From Chryseobacterium pennae (GTDB taxonomy: Bacteria; Bacteroidota; Bacteroidia; Flavobacteriales; Weeksellaceae): a stretch of 64,000 bases of DNA. This document shows, in pieces, positions 41,441-51,769 of the stretch; position 1 is the first letter of the stretch; each line of letters starts with the position of its first letter. The stretch spans positions 58,525-122,524 of the forward strand of contig NZ_QNVT01000019.1 of NCBI RefSeq assembly GCF_003385515.1, written 5' to 3'. The position numbers and the translations under genes were made by a program. The notes beneath the pieces were generated by a model that did no database searches, was not told the origin of the DNA, and saw nothing but the letters and a program-made list of their open reading frames with translations.

Positions 41441-41487
41441 TCATTCATAATTGAGATTCTTTATTTCACTCTATTCATTCAGAATGG
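41441..41487. repeat. Short dispersed repeat, second copy (inverted)
   Basis: Its reverse complement closely matches 18202-18247: TCATTCTGAATGAATA and AAAGAATCTCAATTATGA. A 60-codon frame across it is explained by the repeat and is not called. Confidence 0.6.
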
Positions 41488-41595
41488 CATACTATCTTTA
41501 AAGGGAAGCTATAATATTAGTATTCTTCCCGTTTTAATTCCTTTTAATAATTAAAAAAAACATGATGTTGGAAGCAAAAATAGAATGGGGTATCG

Positions 41596-41931
41596 TTACG
41601 GATTCTGTACTTGATTATCAGTTCCTGTAAATTTTTGTCTGCCGATTAATAATTCAAAGAAAAGCTTGAAATCCGAGATCAGTGACCACAACGGATATTT
41701 AAAAGTGGCAGGCTTATTTCTTTCAATCACGGCATGGCTAAACCAGGCAAACCCATATCCAACAATCGGAATGTACCATAGAAATCTTTCTTTTCCTGAA
41801 CTGATCACATATCCTATGACAACAAATATGAGCAATGTACCAATAAAATGGAAAATTCGGGTTCCTGTTTTACTGTGTTCCGTGAGATAAAACTGATAAA
41901 ATTCCCTGTATGTTTTGATTCTTTCAGACAT
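41596..41931 (-). CDS. DUF962/Mpo1-like membrane protein
   Basis: This 111-residue protein opens RIKTYREFYQFYLTEHSKTGTRIFHFIGTLL and contains WFSHAVIERNKPATF, the conserved DUF962 pieces. Two or more membrane helices are present. The yeast member Mpo1 is an iron-dependent dioxygenase acting on 2-hydroxy fatty acids, and the histidines in EHSKTG, FHFIG and SHAVIE match its ligand positions; activity here is inferred. It lies downstream of the APC permease gene on the same strand, after a terminator. Confidence 0.85.
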   Translation of the reverse strand: MSERIKTYREFYQFYLTEHSKTGTRIFHFIGTLLIFVVIGYVISSGKERFLWYIPIVGYGFAWFSHAVIERNKPATFKYPLWSLISDFKLFFELLIGRQKFTGTDNQVQNP

Positions 41932-42005
41932 AGCGGCATTAGTTTATTGTTTCTGTTGAATTTGTAGCAATAATTCTGCCGATTTTTAAATAAGCAATAA
42001 AAAAG

Positions 42006-42044
42006 AAAAAGGCAAAATAGCTCATTGTGCTATTTTGCCTTTTT
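42006..42044 (-). terminator. Terminator after the APC permease gene
   Basis: AAAAAGGCAAAATAGC and GCTATTTTGCCTTTTT arms, 16 bases each, around a 7-base loop. Confidence 0.85.
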
Positions 42045-42063
42045 TAATGTTGTATGTATTGTC

Positions 42064-43746
42064 TTAGCTATTCTTTAGCTCCTTTCCAAGTTTACTGTTT
42101 TTATAACCGTAGAAGAAGTAAATAAACATTCCAATCAGGAACCACATTCCAAACCAGAACCAGTTTTCATGGCTCATTCCGGTAAGAAGGTATAAACAAG
42201 AGCTTAATCCTATTAATGGAATAAGAGAAAGGTTCTTTATAAAAGTAACCACACATAAGATTAGGTTAATAATAATAAAGAAGAAAATAGAGGCTCTGAA
42301 CTCACCGTCTTTAGGATCACTCCAATTCATCAATGTTTGGAAAAACTCAGGTTGCCAATAGTAGAAAGCAATCAGTCCACCAATGAAAATAACCGGGAAA
42401 ATAATTTTACCGTTGACATAAGGAAGGTGGAATCTGCCTTTTATTTTTTCTTTAGCAGGAAGAGTTAAAACTCCGGCACAAACCAAAACAAATGCGAATA
42501 TAGTTCCAATACTTGTAAAATCAAGGATGAAAGTTTTATCTGTAAATAAGATAGGAATTCCCACCACAATCCCTGTAACAATAGTTGCAAAAGATGGCGT
42601 TTTGTATTTTGGGTGAATCTTAAGGAACTTCTGAGGCATCAATCCGTCACGGCTCATCGCATACCAGATTCTTGGCTGTCCCATCTGGAAAACCAATAAT
42701 ACCGTGGTGATGGCAACAATCGCTACAAAAGAAACCACAAGTTCCATCCAGGCTACATTGGCATTGGTTTTTTCAAAAATGAATGAAAGCGGGTCTCCCA
42801 CACCGTCAAACTTTTTGTAATCTACCATCCCTGTTAATACCAAAGTAAGAGCAATATAGATCACTGTACATAATACAAGAGAGATGATCATTCCTTTTGG
42901 TAAGGTCTTTTGAGGGTCTTTTGTTTCTTCAGAAAGAACACTTAAGGCATCAAAACCAATATAAGCAAAGAAAACTCCTGAAACAGCACTCATAACTCCT
43001 GTAAATCCATTAGGCATAAAGGATGGAGTACCTGTTGTAGGACTTATTGGTGTCCAGTTGTCTGTATTGATATAAGCGAAACCTACTAAAATAACTAATA
43101 TAATTACTCCCAGTTTTAAGATAACCAGGGAGTTGTTGAAGTTTTTACTTTCCTTTACTCCAACATAACAGAGCCATGTAATTAAGCCATTGATGACCAA
43201 TGCAGGAACGTCAACGATGAATTTCAGATTCCCAATAAGCGGTGCGGATTTCCATGCATTTAATAGTTCTTTATTCTCAGAGCCATTCAAAAAAGCTTTT
43301 TTAGCTTCTGTATAACTGCAGGTCAGATAATCAGGAATATGCATTCCGATACGCCCTAAAAAGCTGGTGAAATAATCAGACCATGAAAAAGCTACGTAAA
43401 TATTTCCAAAGGAATACTCCATAATCAGTGCCCAGCCGATAATCCAGGCAATCAATTCCCCAAAACTGGCATAAGCATACGTATAGGCAGATCCTGCTGT
43501 AGGAATCCTGCTGGCAAACTCAGCATAGCATAAAGCGGTAAAACCACAGGCAAAGCCACATATCAAATATAGAAGTATAACACCGGGACCCCCTCTGAAA
43601 ACGGCTTCTCCCAAACTGCTGAAACTTCCAGCTCCTATAATTGCCGCAATACCAAAAAATACGATGTCCCATACACCTAATACCCTTAAAAGTCCTGTTG
43701 AAGTATCTGTATCCGAATAGACTTTCCTTCTAAAAAGTTGACTCAT
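42064..43746 (-). CDS. APC-superfamily amino acid permease
   Basis: The 560-residue protein has 12 or more membrane helices. FGIAAIIGAGSFSSLGEAVFRGGPG, CYAEFASRIPTAGSAYTYAYASFGELIAWIIGW and AYIGFDALSVLSEETKDPQKTLPKG are classic motifs of the cationic-amino-acid-transporter branch (YfnA-like). It probably imports amino acids by proton symport; the exact substrate is not certain. The minus-strand TACATTTG at 43776-43783 is a likely -7 element. Its own terminator follows. Confidence 0.92.
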   Translation of the reverse strand: MSQLFRRKVYSDTDTSTGLLRVLGVWDIVFFGIAAIIGAGSFSSLGEAVFRGGPGVILLYLICGFACGFTALCYAEFASRIPTAGSAYTYAYASFGELIAWIIGWALIMEYSFGNIYVAFSWSDYFTSFLGRIGMHIPDYLTCSYTEAKKAFLNGSENKELLNAWKSAPLIGNLKFIVDVPALVINGLITWLCYVGVKESKNFNNSLVILKLGVIILVILVGFAYINTDNWTPISPTTGTPSFMPNGFTGVMSAVSGVFFAYIGFDALSVLSEETKDPQKTLPKGMIISLVLCTVIYIALTLVLTGMVDYKKFDGVGDPLSFIFEKTNANVAWMELVVSFVAIVAITTVLLVFQMGQPRIWYAMSRDGLMPQKFLKIHPKYKTPSFATIVTGIVVGIPILFTDKTFILDFTSIGTIFAFVLVCAGVLTLPAKEKIKGRFHLPYVNGKIIFPVIFIGGLIAFYYWQPEFFQTLMNWSDPKDGEFRASIFFFIIINLILCVVTFIKNLSLIPLIGLSSCLYLLTGMSHENWFWFGMWFLIGMFIYFFYGYKNSKLGKELKNS

Positions 43747-43775
43747 TCAATAAACTATATTTGATTTGAAAAAAA

Positions 43776-43783
43776 CAAATGTA
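43776..43783 (-). promoter_or_regulatory. Candidate -7 element of the APC permease gene
   Basis: The minus strand reads TACATTTG (TAnnTTTG), about 30 bases before the ATG at 43746. No clear TTG partner is seen. Confidence 0.4.
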
Positions 43784-43850
43784 ATGATTTTTTATTTTGA
43801 TGTTAACAGTCGTTAAGAACATTTAAGTAAAAATACTTAACGAAAAGCCT

Positions 43851-46091
43851 TTAGTCTTTATAAACAGGTATTTCCACATAGCTGTCATTATACCATTTTA
43901 TTTCCAGCGGTTCCCCGGAATCCTGTATGGTTTCTTCACTTACATCTTTACCCGTTCCATAGTTGATCTGCCAGTTCGGACTTTTGCCAATGCCTACAAA
44001 TAAAAGCAGTTTACTTCCTTTTTCAACCTTTTTACTGGTAAACATCGATTGTCTGATAGGGATTTGCTCCATCTTATTCGGTTCAAGAAGCTGACGGACC
44101 TCATTGTTTTTTGAATAACTGGCTCTTGTCTTATGGGTAGACAGTAAAGAAAGTTTTCCGTTTGGCTGTACCTGATACAGATAGATATCGGTATCCATAT
44201 CCTTTTTATTGATGGATACATTAAGCAATCCTGACAGGTTTCCGCTGATGATAATATCCTTATCAAGAGGTTCACTCTCAAAATGAATGAGATTATTAAC
44301 CTTTGCACTGTCTGTTTTACTTATCTTGTAATAAAGATCTTTATCATTTCTGCTTTTGAAATCAACAATTTGTTTGGTAAAGTCAGGACTTTCGGGTTTT
44401 GTAAAAACAGATTCGCTGTTCTTATGGTCTTTCAGATAGAATTTAAGAGTAGAGGTATGCATTCTGTCAAGAGTAGGAACATGTTTCCATGTATTAGTAT
44501 TCATCACCTGGAAATTAACTCTGTCTTTTAAGAGCTCTGGCTTTTTTCCATCTTTAAGAATATAGTCAAACCATGAGAAGGCAAGCTCATCAATGCTTAT
44601 TCTGGCAACGGGATCAATAGGATTACCATTCACATAGGTTGTCCCGAAACTTTGTGCTGCTCTATGATCATAAGGGCCTATTACCAGATAGTGATCAGCA
44701 TCTTTATTGTACTGGTAATGTTGTTTGAAATAATAAAGAGCACCAATCTGATCATCGTCATAATATCCTGTAGTCGTTAATACAGGAATATTGACCCTGG
44801 CAAAATCCTCTTTATAAGGAACCATTTTTTGCCAGTATTGGTCATATCCCGGATGATCCAGCCATCTTTGGAATATCTTGTTGGGCTTTCCACTGATAGT
44901 GTCCAGAGATCTGAATGATCTTCCGCTTTTATACCATGCAGTATTGATGGAATCCCATTTTGCAGCATTACCGAAGTCTGCTTCATCAGTATATTTATTG
45001 TTTGTAACATATTGTATCCATTGCAGCATATAGCTCATGAATACATTATTCTGTGCCGGATAATCTATCCCGATTCCTACAGCAACCTGTGGGACAATCG
45101 TTTTCAATGCCGGATGCAGTTTCTTTACGGCAGCCCATTGACTGAAACCCAGATAACTTCCACCGATCATACCTACCTTACCATTGCTCCATGGTTGCTT
45201 GCTTATCCAGTCTATTACCTCATAGATATCCTGTGATTCATGCTCAAAAGGGTTGTTGATGTCATTGCTGTTTCTCTTACCCCGGGTATTGACTACGGCG
45301 CCTACATAATTATAGATAGCCGCTCTCTTTCCAAAATAGTCGTCAAATGGACCTGCATAGATGTTGTTGGCGAGGATAACAGGAAGTGGTAATTTATTTT
45401 CCTTTTTTCTGACAATAGTAATGGTCAGAGTACTTCCGGCCTTTGTTTTTAGATCCTGGGTTTCAATGATGAAGTTCTCCTTGTCTTTTGCAGCGATCGC
45501 CTGTGAAACGTACGGCTGAATACTTGAAAATACTTTATAGTTCAGATAAGTTTTGCATAAGGCAAGGGCAGAGCCATATCCAATACTGTCTTTCCCTTTT
45601 TGTTTATCCATTATTGTTTTCAGTAGTTTTCTGAAGTTCCTTACATCTCCTTTGAGAACAATGCTGACTCTTGGGATTATTTTTTCGTCCATACTTTCGT
45701 ATTTTTTATTGAAAGCAGCTTGGAATGCTTTTGGAAATGGCATTTTGTTTTTCAATTCATTCAGCTTGGCCATACTGTAGACTTCGTAGGCCAGAGATTT
45801 GTAACCCGCCATATTGTTTTCCGCAAATTCCTTTCGGTGCTCTGCTAAAGTAATAATGGAGCCTTTGTAGTCTTTAGCAACAACCTGCAGGCGGGAAAGG
45901 TCGTCTAAAAGGTCTACATTGTTCTTAGGTTTGTTCTTCGTTGTCTGAAGTTGTGAAATTACTTGCAGAGCAAGACCGGGTATATGTTTTTCGAAAACAA
46001 CAGAGTCGGTTACAGCGGTTTGCGGAAAATAAAATTTTTGAGCCTGTATCAGGTTGACAAAAATTAATGCTAAAAGTATCTTAAATTTCAT
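43851..46091 (-). CDS. CocE/NonD-family serine hydrolase (X-Pro dipeptidyl-peptidase fold), exported
   Basis: From the ATG at 46091 the protein is 746 residues with a signal peptide (MKFKILLALIFVNLIQAQ). The catalytic Ser312 lies in GMIGGSYLGFSQW, the acid in TTGYYDDDQIG and the base in GPYDHRAAQ; the C-terminal jelly-roll domain begins near residue 590. The family contains cocaine esterase, glutaryl-acylase and Xaa-Pro dipeptidyl peptidases, so a periplasmic peptidase or acylase is likely. An ATG at 46103 adds only four residues. Confidence 0.9.
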   Translation of the reverse strand: MKFKILLALIFVNLIQAQKFYFPQTAVTDSVVFEKHIPGLALQVISQLQTTKNKPKNNVDLLDDLSRLQVVAKDYKGSIITLAEHRKEFAENNMAGYKSLAYEVYSMAKLNELKNKMPFPKAFQAAFNKKYESMDEKIIPRVSIVLKGDVRNFRKLLKTIMDKQKGKDSIGYGSALALCKTYLNYKVFSSIQPYVSQAIAAKDKENFIIETQDLKTKAGSTLTITIVRKKENKLPLPVILANNIYAGPFDDYFGKRAAIYNYVGAVVNTRGKRNSNDINNPFEHESQDIYEVIDWISKQPWSNGKVGMIGGSYLGFSQWAAVKKLHPALKTIVPQVAVGIGIDYPAQNNVFMSYMLQWIQYVTNNKYTDEADFGNAAKWDSINTAWYKSGRSFRSLDTISGKPNKIFQRWLDHPGYDQYWQKMVPYKEDFARVNIPVLTTTGYYDDDQIGALYYFKQHYQYNKDADHYLVIGPYDHRAAQSFGTTYVNGNPIDPVARISIDELAFSWFDYILKDGKKPELLKDRVNFQVMNTNTWKHVPTLDRMHTSTLKFYLKDHKNSESVFTKPESPDFTKQIVDFKSRNDKDLYYKISKTDSAKVNNLIHFESEPLDKDIIISGNLSGLLNVSINKKDMDTDIYLYQVQPNGKLSLLSTHKTRASYSKNNEVRQLLEPNKMEQIPIRQSMFTSKKVEKGSKLLLFVGIGKSPNWQINYGTGKDVSEETIQDSGEPLEIKWYNDSYVEIPVYKD

Positions 46092-46349
46092 ATTGTAGTG
46101 CATTTATGGTATGTTTTTAGCTGCTGTTGAAAAAGTATCAGGTCGAAAATGTATTTTTGATAACTGTTTACTGAAATTGTTTACATTTTATCAGACGAAA
46201 TTAAGAATTTTTATCATGCGATAGTGAAATGTTTTTTACTGTTGTGAATTCTTTGCTTTATGGCATTAAATCTGTTAAAACTTGCTTAAACAATAAGTTT
46301 TTAATATTTTCGTTAACTTATTTAGACTAATTTTCTTATATCGAGAAGA

Positions 46350-49313
46350 ATGAAATCAAAAAAAATACTTTTAGCGGCTGCGGTCATTTACTTCGGAATC
46401 TCCGATGCTCAACAGTCCCAATATTTTACCCAGAAAGAAAATTATAGATTCAATCTAGCTGAAAATCTTTATCAGACTAAAATATACAACGCCTCCCAAT
46501 ACGAATACGCAAGACAATATTTCTACAATCAGAATTTGTCCCGTTCAAAGAAGGAGGCGGCTCAGTTTTTTGATAATGTGATTGGCGTAATTCTTCAGAA
46601 AAATCATGCTGAAGAAGGATTGACAGCTTTCATGAAAGAATATCCTAATTCTGCTTATTTTGCACAGGCTAATCTTCCTTTAGCTGACTATTATCTGGCT
46701 AAAAAAGATTTTGACAAAGCATTGGAAACTTTGAAAAAGGTAAACCAATATCAGTTATCAAAAGAGGAGAATACCCAGTATATTTTGAAATTGGGCTATG
46801 CCAAGTTTATGATGGGTGATTCTAAAGGGGCCACTGATGCTCTGGAAGAAGCTTATACAACAGCAGATCAGTCTCAGAAAGGAGAAATTGCTTATATGCT
46901 TGGTCACCTGTATTACAGCAACAGACAAAATGATAAGGCTTTCCAGTATTTTGATTCCATAAAAGATCAGGATAAGTTCTCGAAACTGGTACGTCCGTAT
47001 TATGTACAGATGTATTACAATGATAAAAACTATGATAAGGCTATATCTGAAGGAAATGCTTTATTGAACGAAAATATTTCAGAATCTTATAAAGCAGAAG
47101 TACACAAGATCATTGGGGAAAGTTACTTCATGAAAGGGGATTACAGTTCAGCCTATCCGCATTTGAAAGATTATCTGAATGTACAGCAGAGCCCTTCTGA
47201 AAATGATCTTTACGAAATGGGATTTGTTGCTGCTCAGCTGAAAAAGTATGATGAAGCGGTTTCTTATTATAACCAGCTTGTTAACAGTAACTCAGCATTG
47301 GCACAGAATGCTTATTACCAATTGGGGAATGCTTATTTAGCGGTTGATAAAAAACAGGAGGCTCTTTCTGCCTTCCGTTCTTCTTACCAGATGGATTATG
47401 ATGCAAAGGTGAAGAAACTGGCTCATGAGCAATATGCTAAACTGGGTTACGATATTGGAAACCCATTTGAGAATCCTTCTACTGTTCTTCAAAGCTACAT
47501 CAATGATAACCAGAATGCTTCCAATGCTTCAGAAATGAGGTCTCTATTGGTGAAGTCATATCTGTATTCAGGAAACTATAAGGAAACATTGAATGCTATT
47601 GATAGATTACAGGGTTCAACACCTGATATCAATAAAGTAGATCAGGAAGTTTCTTACTTATTGGGAACAGAAGAGTTCAATAAAGGAAATTATGATGAAG
47701 CGGAGAAATATTTCTTAAGAAGTTTAGGTTTTAATATCAATAAAGAATTCAACAGCAGAGCTTTATATTGGTTAGCTCAAGTGTATTACCAGAAAGGAAA
47801 TTATCCATCTGCTATTGTTCGTTACGAAAAGCTTCTTAATGAAAACTTCCCTGAAAAACAGCAGTTGCCTTATGATTTAGGATATGCTTATTTTAAATCC
47901 AAAAAATTCGATCAGGCTGCTACTTATTTCAAGCAATACCTGGCCAATCCTAAACCTGAATTTAAAAATGATGCAGAACTTCGTCTGGCAGATATTCACT
48001 ATGCGAATAATGACCTGAATGAAGCAATTGCAATCTATGATAAAAATGCTGACGCTACAGATTATACTGTATATCAGAAAGCAATGGCTTTAGGATTTAA
48101 AGGAGATACTCAGGCTAAAATTACCAACCTGAAAAATCTTTTATCCAAATATCCGGATTCGGAATATTATGATGATGCACAGTATGAAATAGGAACGGCT
48201 TATGCGGCTCAGGATGACTTTGCGAATTCCAATGATTATTTTGGAAAAGTTATTAAAACATCTTCAGACAAAGACCTGATCGCTAATGCTTCTATCTACA
48301 GAGCACAAAATTATATTGATCAGAACCAGAATGATAAAGCTCTTTCTGAACTGAAATCGTTGGGAGAGCAGTATAAAAATACAGCGTATGCTCAAAAGAT
48401 CGTTCAGGCTGCAAAACCAGTTTTCACGAAAAACGGTGATGTTGCAGGCTATGAAAATTTTGCAAGAACTATTGGAGTAAATGTTGATGCTTCTGAAATT
48501 GATGAGATCAACCTGTCTACCGGAAAACAGTTGTTCGCGAAGAAAGACTACAAAAACGCCATTTCTTATTATGAGAAATATCTGACGCAGAATCCAACGG
48601 GAGAAGGTCTTTATCAGGCTAAATATGAATTGGGAGAAAGTTATTATCAAACCAATAACTCAACGAAAGCTTTACTTGTTTTACAGGAAGTAGCCGGAGT
48701 TCAGAATGATTATCAGGATGATGCTCAAACCCGTTTAGCACAGATCTTTATTACACAGGGGAATACTGCTGAAGCTAAAAAATATCTTGAAGGAATTAAA
48801 AATTCTTCCAATATCAGCATTAAAAATTATGCGAATGTTGAGCTGATGAAGCTGTATGCAGGTGAAAAGAATTTCTCTGAAGCAGAAAAACTGGCCAATG
48901 CAGTCATTGCAAACTCCAAAAACTCAGCAGCAGTAATAGAAACCGCAAAAGTAATAAAAGCAAGAAGTCTGATGAATTCAGGAAAAGATAAAGATGCCCA
49001 AACAGCTTATACATCTCTTGAAAAATCATCTAATACTTCGGTAGCTGCTGAAGCTCTGTATGCAAAAGCTTATTATCAGAATAAAGGAAAAGCTTTCAAA
49101 TCTTCTAATGAAACGATCTTTAAGCTTGCGAATAATTATGCCTCTGAAGAATATTGGGGTGCAAAAGCATTGGTAATGATGGCTAAAAACTATATTGGCT
49201 TAAAAGATAATTACCAGGCAAGTTATACTTGTGACCAGATTATTGCCAATTATAAGAGCTTCCCGGATATCGTAGCAGAAGCAAAAGAAGTTAAGAAGCA
49301 GATTAAGAAATAA
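46350..49313 (+). CDS. Large TPR-repeat exported protein
   Basis: This 987-residue protein has a signal peptide (MKSKKILLAAAVIYFGISDAQQ), then TPR-like helical pairs along nearly its whole length (for example GKAYLAVDKKQEALSAFRSSYQ and GNYPSAIVRYEKLL). The repeats make it a periplasmic scaffold. It is first in an operon with a small lipoprotein (three bases later) and a beta-barrel protein, so it may help build or load that outer-membrane protein. No enzyme domain is visible. Confidence 0.85.
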   Translation: MKSKKILLAAAVIYFGISDAQQSQYFTQKENYRFNLAENLYQTKIYNASQYEYARQYFYNQNLSRSKKEAAQFFDNVIGVILQKNHAEEGLTAFMKEYPNSAYFAQANLPLADYYLAKKDFDKALETLKKVNQYQLSKEENTQYILKLGYAKFMMGDSKGATDALEEAYTTADQSQKGEIAYMLGHLYYSNRQNDKAFQYFDSIKDQDKFSKLVRPYYVQMYYNDKNYDKAISEGNALLNENISESYKAEVHKIIGESYFMKGDYSSAYPHLKDYLNVQQSPSENDLYEMGFVAAQLKKYDEAVSYYNQLVNSNSALAQNAYYQLGNAYLAVDKKQEALSAFRSSYQMDYDAKVKKLAHEQYAKLGYDIGNPFENPSTVLQSYINDNQNASNASEMRSLLVKSYLYSGNYKETLNAIDRLQGSTPDINKVDQEVSYLLGTEEFNKGNYDEAEKYFLRSLGFNINKEFNSRALYWLAQVYYQKGNYPSAIVRYEKLLNENFPEKQQLPYDLGYAYFKSKKFDQAATYFKQYLANPKPEFKNDAELRLADIHYANNDLNEAIAIYDKNADATDYTVYQKAMALGFKGDTQAKITNLKNLLSKYPDSEYYDDAQYEIGTAYAAQDDFANSNDYFGKVIKTSSDKDLIANASIYRAQNYIDQNQNDKALSELKSLGEQYKNTAYAQKIVQAAKPVFTKNGDVAGYENFARTIGVNVDASEIDEINLSTGKQLFAKKDYKNAISYYEKYLTQNPTGEGLYQAKYELGESYYQTNNSTKALLVLQEVAGVQNDYQDDAQTRLAQIFITQGNTAEAKKYLEGIKNSSNISIKNYANVELMKLYAGEKNFSEAEKLANAVIANSKNSAAVIETAKVIKARSLMNSGKDKDAQTAYTSLEKSSNTSVAAEALYAKAYYQNKGKAFKSSNETIFKLANNYASEEYWGAKALVMMAKNYIGLKDNYQASYTCDQIIANYKSFPDIVAEAKEVKKQIKK

Positions 49314-49316
49314 AAC

Positions 49317-49805
49317 ATGATGTTTAAATTAGTAACATATTCTTTTTTAATTTCTGTTTCATTATCCAGCTGTATTCCTGCGTATAGTGCCTCTTCTAAA
49401 GAATATAATCAGGCAAAGGTGAACTTTACAAAGAAAAAGGCTTTTGTAGTGAATAAAGAACTTAAGACAGAATTTAATATTTTAAAGCATTCTGATATCT
49501 ATGAAATTGTGGAAGATAGTACAGATGCAGCCAGAATAACTTTGTATCCTATGAAAACACATACTCCTCCCTGCGGGAATCCTATGATTGGAAGTATGAT
49601 TACTGTAGGTCTATTGCCTTCGGGATTTCCTTATGATATTTCTTATAGTTATGATGTAGCTGAAAATAGTACAACAAAAAAATATCAATATCAATTACAG
49701 GTTTATCAAAGCCTTTGGTTATTTAATATATTCAGGCTGGGTAAGACCTTTTCAAAACAGTCAGGGAAAGCTTTATTAGGAAGTTATATAGCTTCTAATA
49801 AATAA
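49317..49805 (+). CDS. Small lipoprotein between the TPR protein and the beta-barrel gene
   Basis: The 162-residue protein has a lipoprotein signal (LVTYSFLISVSLSSC). The body contains THTPPCGNPMIGSMITVGLLPSG and no known motif. The gene is three bases after the TPR gene and 34 bases before the beta-barrel gene, so it is co-transcribed with them. Its base composition is more AT-rich than its neighbours, which might mean insertion into the operon. Function unknown. Confidence 0.7.
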   Translation: MMFKLVTYSFLISVSLSSCIPAYSASSKEYNQAKVNFTKKKAFVVNKELKTEFNILKHSDIYEIVEDSTDAARITLYPMKTHTPPCGNPMIGSMITVGLLPSGFPYDISYSYDVAENSTTKKYQYQLQVYQSLWLFNIFRLGKTFSKQSGKALLGSYIASNK

Positions 49806-49839
49806 AATCCAATATATATTTTTTTCAAATAAAGAAAAT

Positions 49840-51618
49840 ATGAACAAGAAAATTCAATTATTATCCATAATATTTTTAGGGGTTTCGCAGTTCGCGTTTT
49901 CCCAGATCAAAGAGGAAAAACTGGTTCTTAACAAAAAGAGAGAACCGGAAGTGAAGAAGATCGAGAAAAAGAAGACTTCCGTGGAAACTATTAAAAACTA
50001 TCCGCCGGAAGAGAAATCCCAGACTCCTGTAAGGTACACCATTACAGACGTTCCTGCAGTTTCTGATTTCAAAACTTCTACCATTCAGGGAGAGGATGTA
50101 GCTCCGAAATTTGACGGAACAGCTCAGAATAACTATGTCCAGTTTGGAATGGGAAATTATGGGAAGATTCTGTTGGATGGAAATGTATCCAAAACCCTTC
50201 AAAATAAGTTCGAAGTAGGAGCAGATGTACATTTGCTGTCTACAAGTGGTCTTAAAAATGATTACGACTGGAAATCAAAACAAACATCCGCAACGATAGG
50301 TGCCTTCCTTAACTCTTATGGAGATAAAGGGAAATTCAATATCAATGCTGAATATGGATTGAATAACTATAACTATTACGGAATTTACGCTTTAGCACCA
50401 TCAGCAGATGTTGATTTAAAGCAAAAAGTCAATCAGTTCAAAGTAAATGGATACTATGATTTTTATTCCAATGAAATTCTGAATGATGTAAGAGTGAAAT
50501 CATCCTTCCTGAAAGATCATTTTGACGCTCAGGAAAATCAGGTTTCTATTTTAGCTAACTTCTCTAAGCATGCTGTTGAGTTAGGAAAATCAGGGATCAA
50601 TCTGAATGCTGATTTAGGGGTAGGGTTAGAAGCCGTGAAAACAGATTTTGAAATGGTAGACAAGAATTCTTCCAATTTCTTTAATACTAATTTAACTCCA
50701 AAAGTAACTTTCAGAAAAGGAGAGTCTTATTTAATGTTAGGATCAGGTTTTTCTTTCCTGAATGCTAAAAATTCTAACAGACTGATGGATCAGGTGAAGA
50801 ACAATAAAACCTATTGGTTCCCACAGGCTGAGTTCCAGGTGGCTGCTGCCAAAGAATTTAAATTCTACGGTGGGGTAGATGGTGGTCTTAAGCTTAATAC
50901 TTACGGAGATCTTCTTCAGGAGAATCCTTACGTGCTTTCTGACCAGTATTTAAAGCCTACAGAAACAAAATATCATTTTTATGTAGGATTGAGAGGTGAT
51001 ATTGACGAAACACTGAAATATGACATCTCTGCCGGTTTCGGAAAGATGAAAGACATCATGTTCTTCAGAGCAAACAGCCTTTTTGATAATAACTACACAC
51101 TGAACCGTGCTGCTTACGACTATGCCAATACATTCTCAGCGATCTATGATGATGGAAATGTAAGTGATATTAAAGGTAGTGTACAGTATTTTCCTTTAGA
51201 AAACTTAATGATTGACGGGGAAGTAAGGTTTACAAAATATAACTTGAAGAATTACGATAATATCTACAACGTTCCATTAGTGAACGCAAGTATTGGTGCT
51301 AAATATACTATGCTTGACAAGAAATTATTGCTAGGTTTCAAAGGAATTTTCGCAAGCGACAGAACAACTAACTCTTTTTCCATTGAAGGAATTGCAGATG
51401 CTTCAGCTCCTAATGGGATGATTTACCGTTCATTAGAAAATACGAACGATAAAGTTGGTGGTTATGCCGATTTAAATCTTTCTGCAGAGTATAAAATTCA
51501 CAAAAATTTCAGTATTTTCGCACTCGGAAATAATCTTCTAAGCTCAAAATACCAAACCTACAAGGCTTATAAAGTCTTAGGTCCACAGATTCTGGGTGGT
51601 GTGAAGATTACGTTCTAA
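49840..51618 (+). CDS. Outer-membrane beta-barrel protein (TonB-dependent-receptor-like)
   Basis: The protein is 592 residues with a signal peptide (MNKKIQLLSIIFLGVSQFAFSQ), a Lys/Glu-rich linker and then a long series of alternating amphipathic strands ending in Phe (GPQILGGVKITF), the normal outer-membrane barrel terminus. No plug domain is visible, so it is a barrel without the standard TonB plug. It is third in the TPR/lipoprotein/barrel operon, pointing to one outer-membrane assembly. The substrate is unknown. Confidence 0.8.
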   Translation: MNKKIQLLSIIFLGVSQFAFSQIKEEKLVLNKKREPEVKKIEKKKTSVETIKNYPPEEKSQTPVRYTITDVPAVSDFKTSTIQGEDVAPKFDGTAQNNYVQFGMGNYGKILLDGNVSKTLQNKFEVGADVHLLSTSGLKNDYDWKSKQTSATIGAFLNSYGDKGKFNINAEYGLNNYNYYGIYALAPSADVDLKQKVNQFKVNGYYDFYSNEILNDVRVKSSFLKDHFDAQENQVSILANFSKHAVELGKSGINLNADLGVGLEAVKTDFEMVDKNSSNFFNTNLTPKVTFRKGESYLMLGSGFSFLNAKNSNRLMDQVKNNKTYWFPQAEFQVAAAKEFKFYGGVDGGLKLNTYGDLLQENPYVLSDQYLKPTETKYHFYVGLRGDIDETLKYDISAGFGKMKDIMFFRANSLFDNNYTLNRAAYDYANTFSAIYDDGNVSDIKGSVQYFPLENLMIDGEVRFTKYNLKNYDNIYNVPLVNASIGAKYTMLDKKLLLGFKGIFASDRTTNSFSIEGIADASAPNGMIYRSLENTNDKVGGYADLNLSAEYKIHKNFSIFALGNNLLSSKYQTYKAYKVLGPQILGGVKITF

Positions 51619-51690
51619 TGATAAGTAAGTAATTAATAATAAACTATATTTGTATACTTCATTATTAATTACTTATTATTCATAAAAAAT

Positions 51691-51764
51691 GGCTTCGTAG
51701 TTCAACTGGATAGAATATCGGATTTCGGCTCCGAGGGTTGGGGGTTCGAACCCCTCCGAAGTCA
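51691..51764 (+). tRNA. tRNA-Arg (anticodon UCG)
   Basis: A 74-base cloverleaf is readable: acceptor GGCTTCG with CGAAGTC (one G-T pair), D stem GTTC/GAAT, anticodon stem TCGGA/TCCGA with loop TTTCGGC (anticodon TCG, codon CGA), T stem GGGGG/CCCTC with TTCGAAC, and discriminator A. No CCA is encoded. A strong terminator follows six bases later. Confidence 0.92.
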
Positions 51765-51769
51765 CTTTT

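Noticed and set aside
41372..41554. 60-codon plus-strand frame
   Set aside because: It starts with TTG and crosses a dispersed repeat that also occurs near 18.2 kb; no coding signature.
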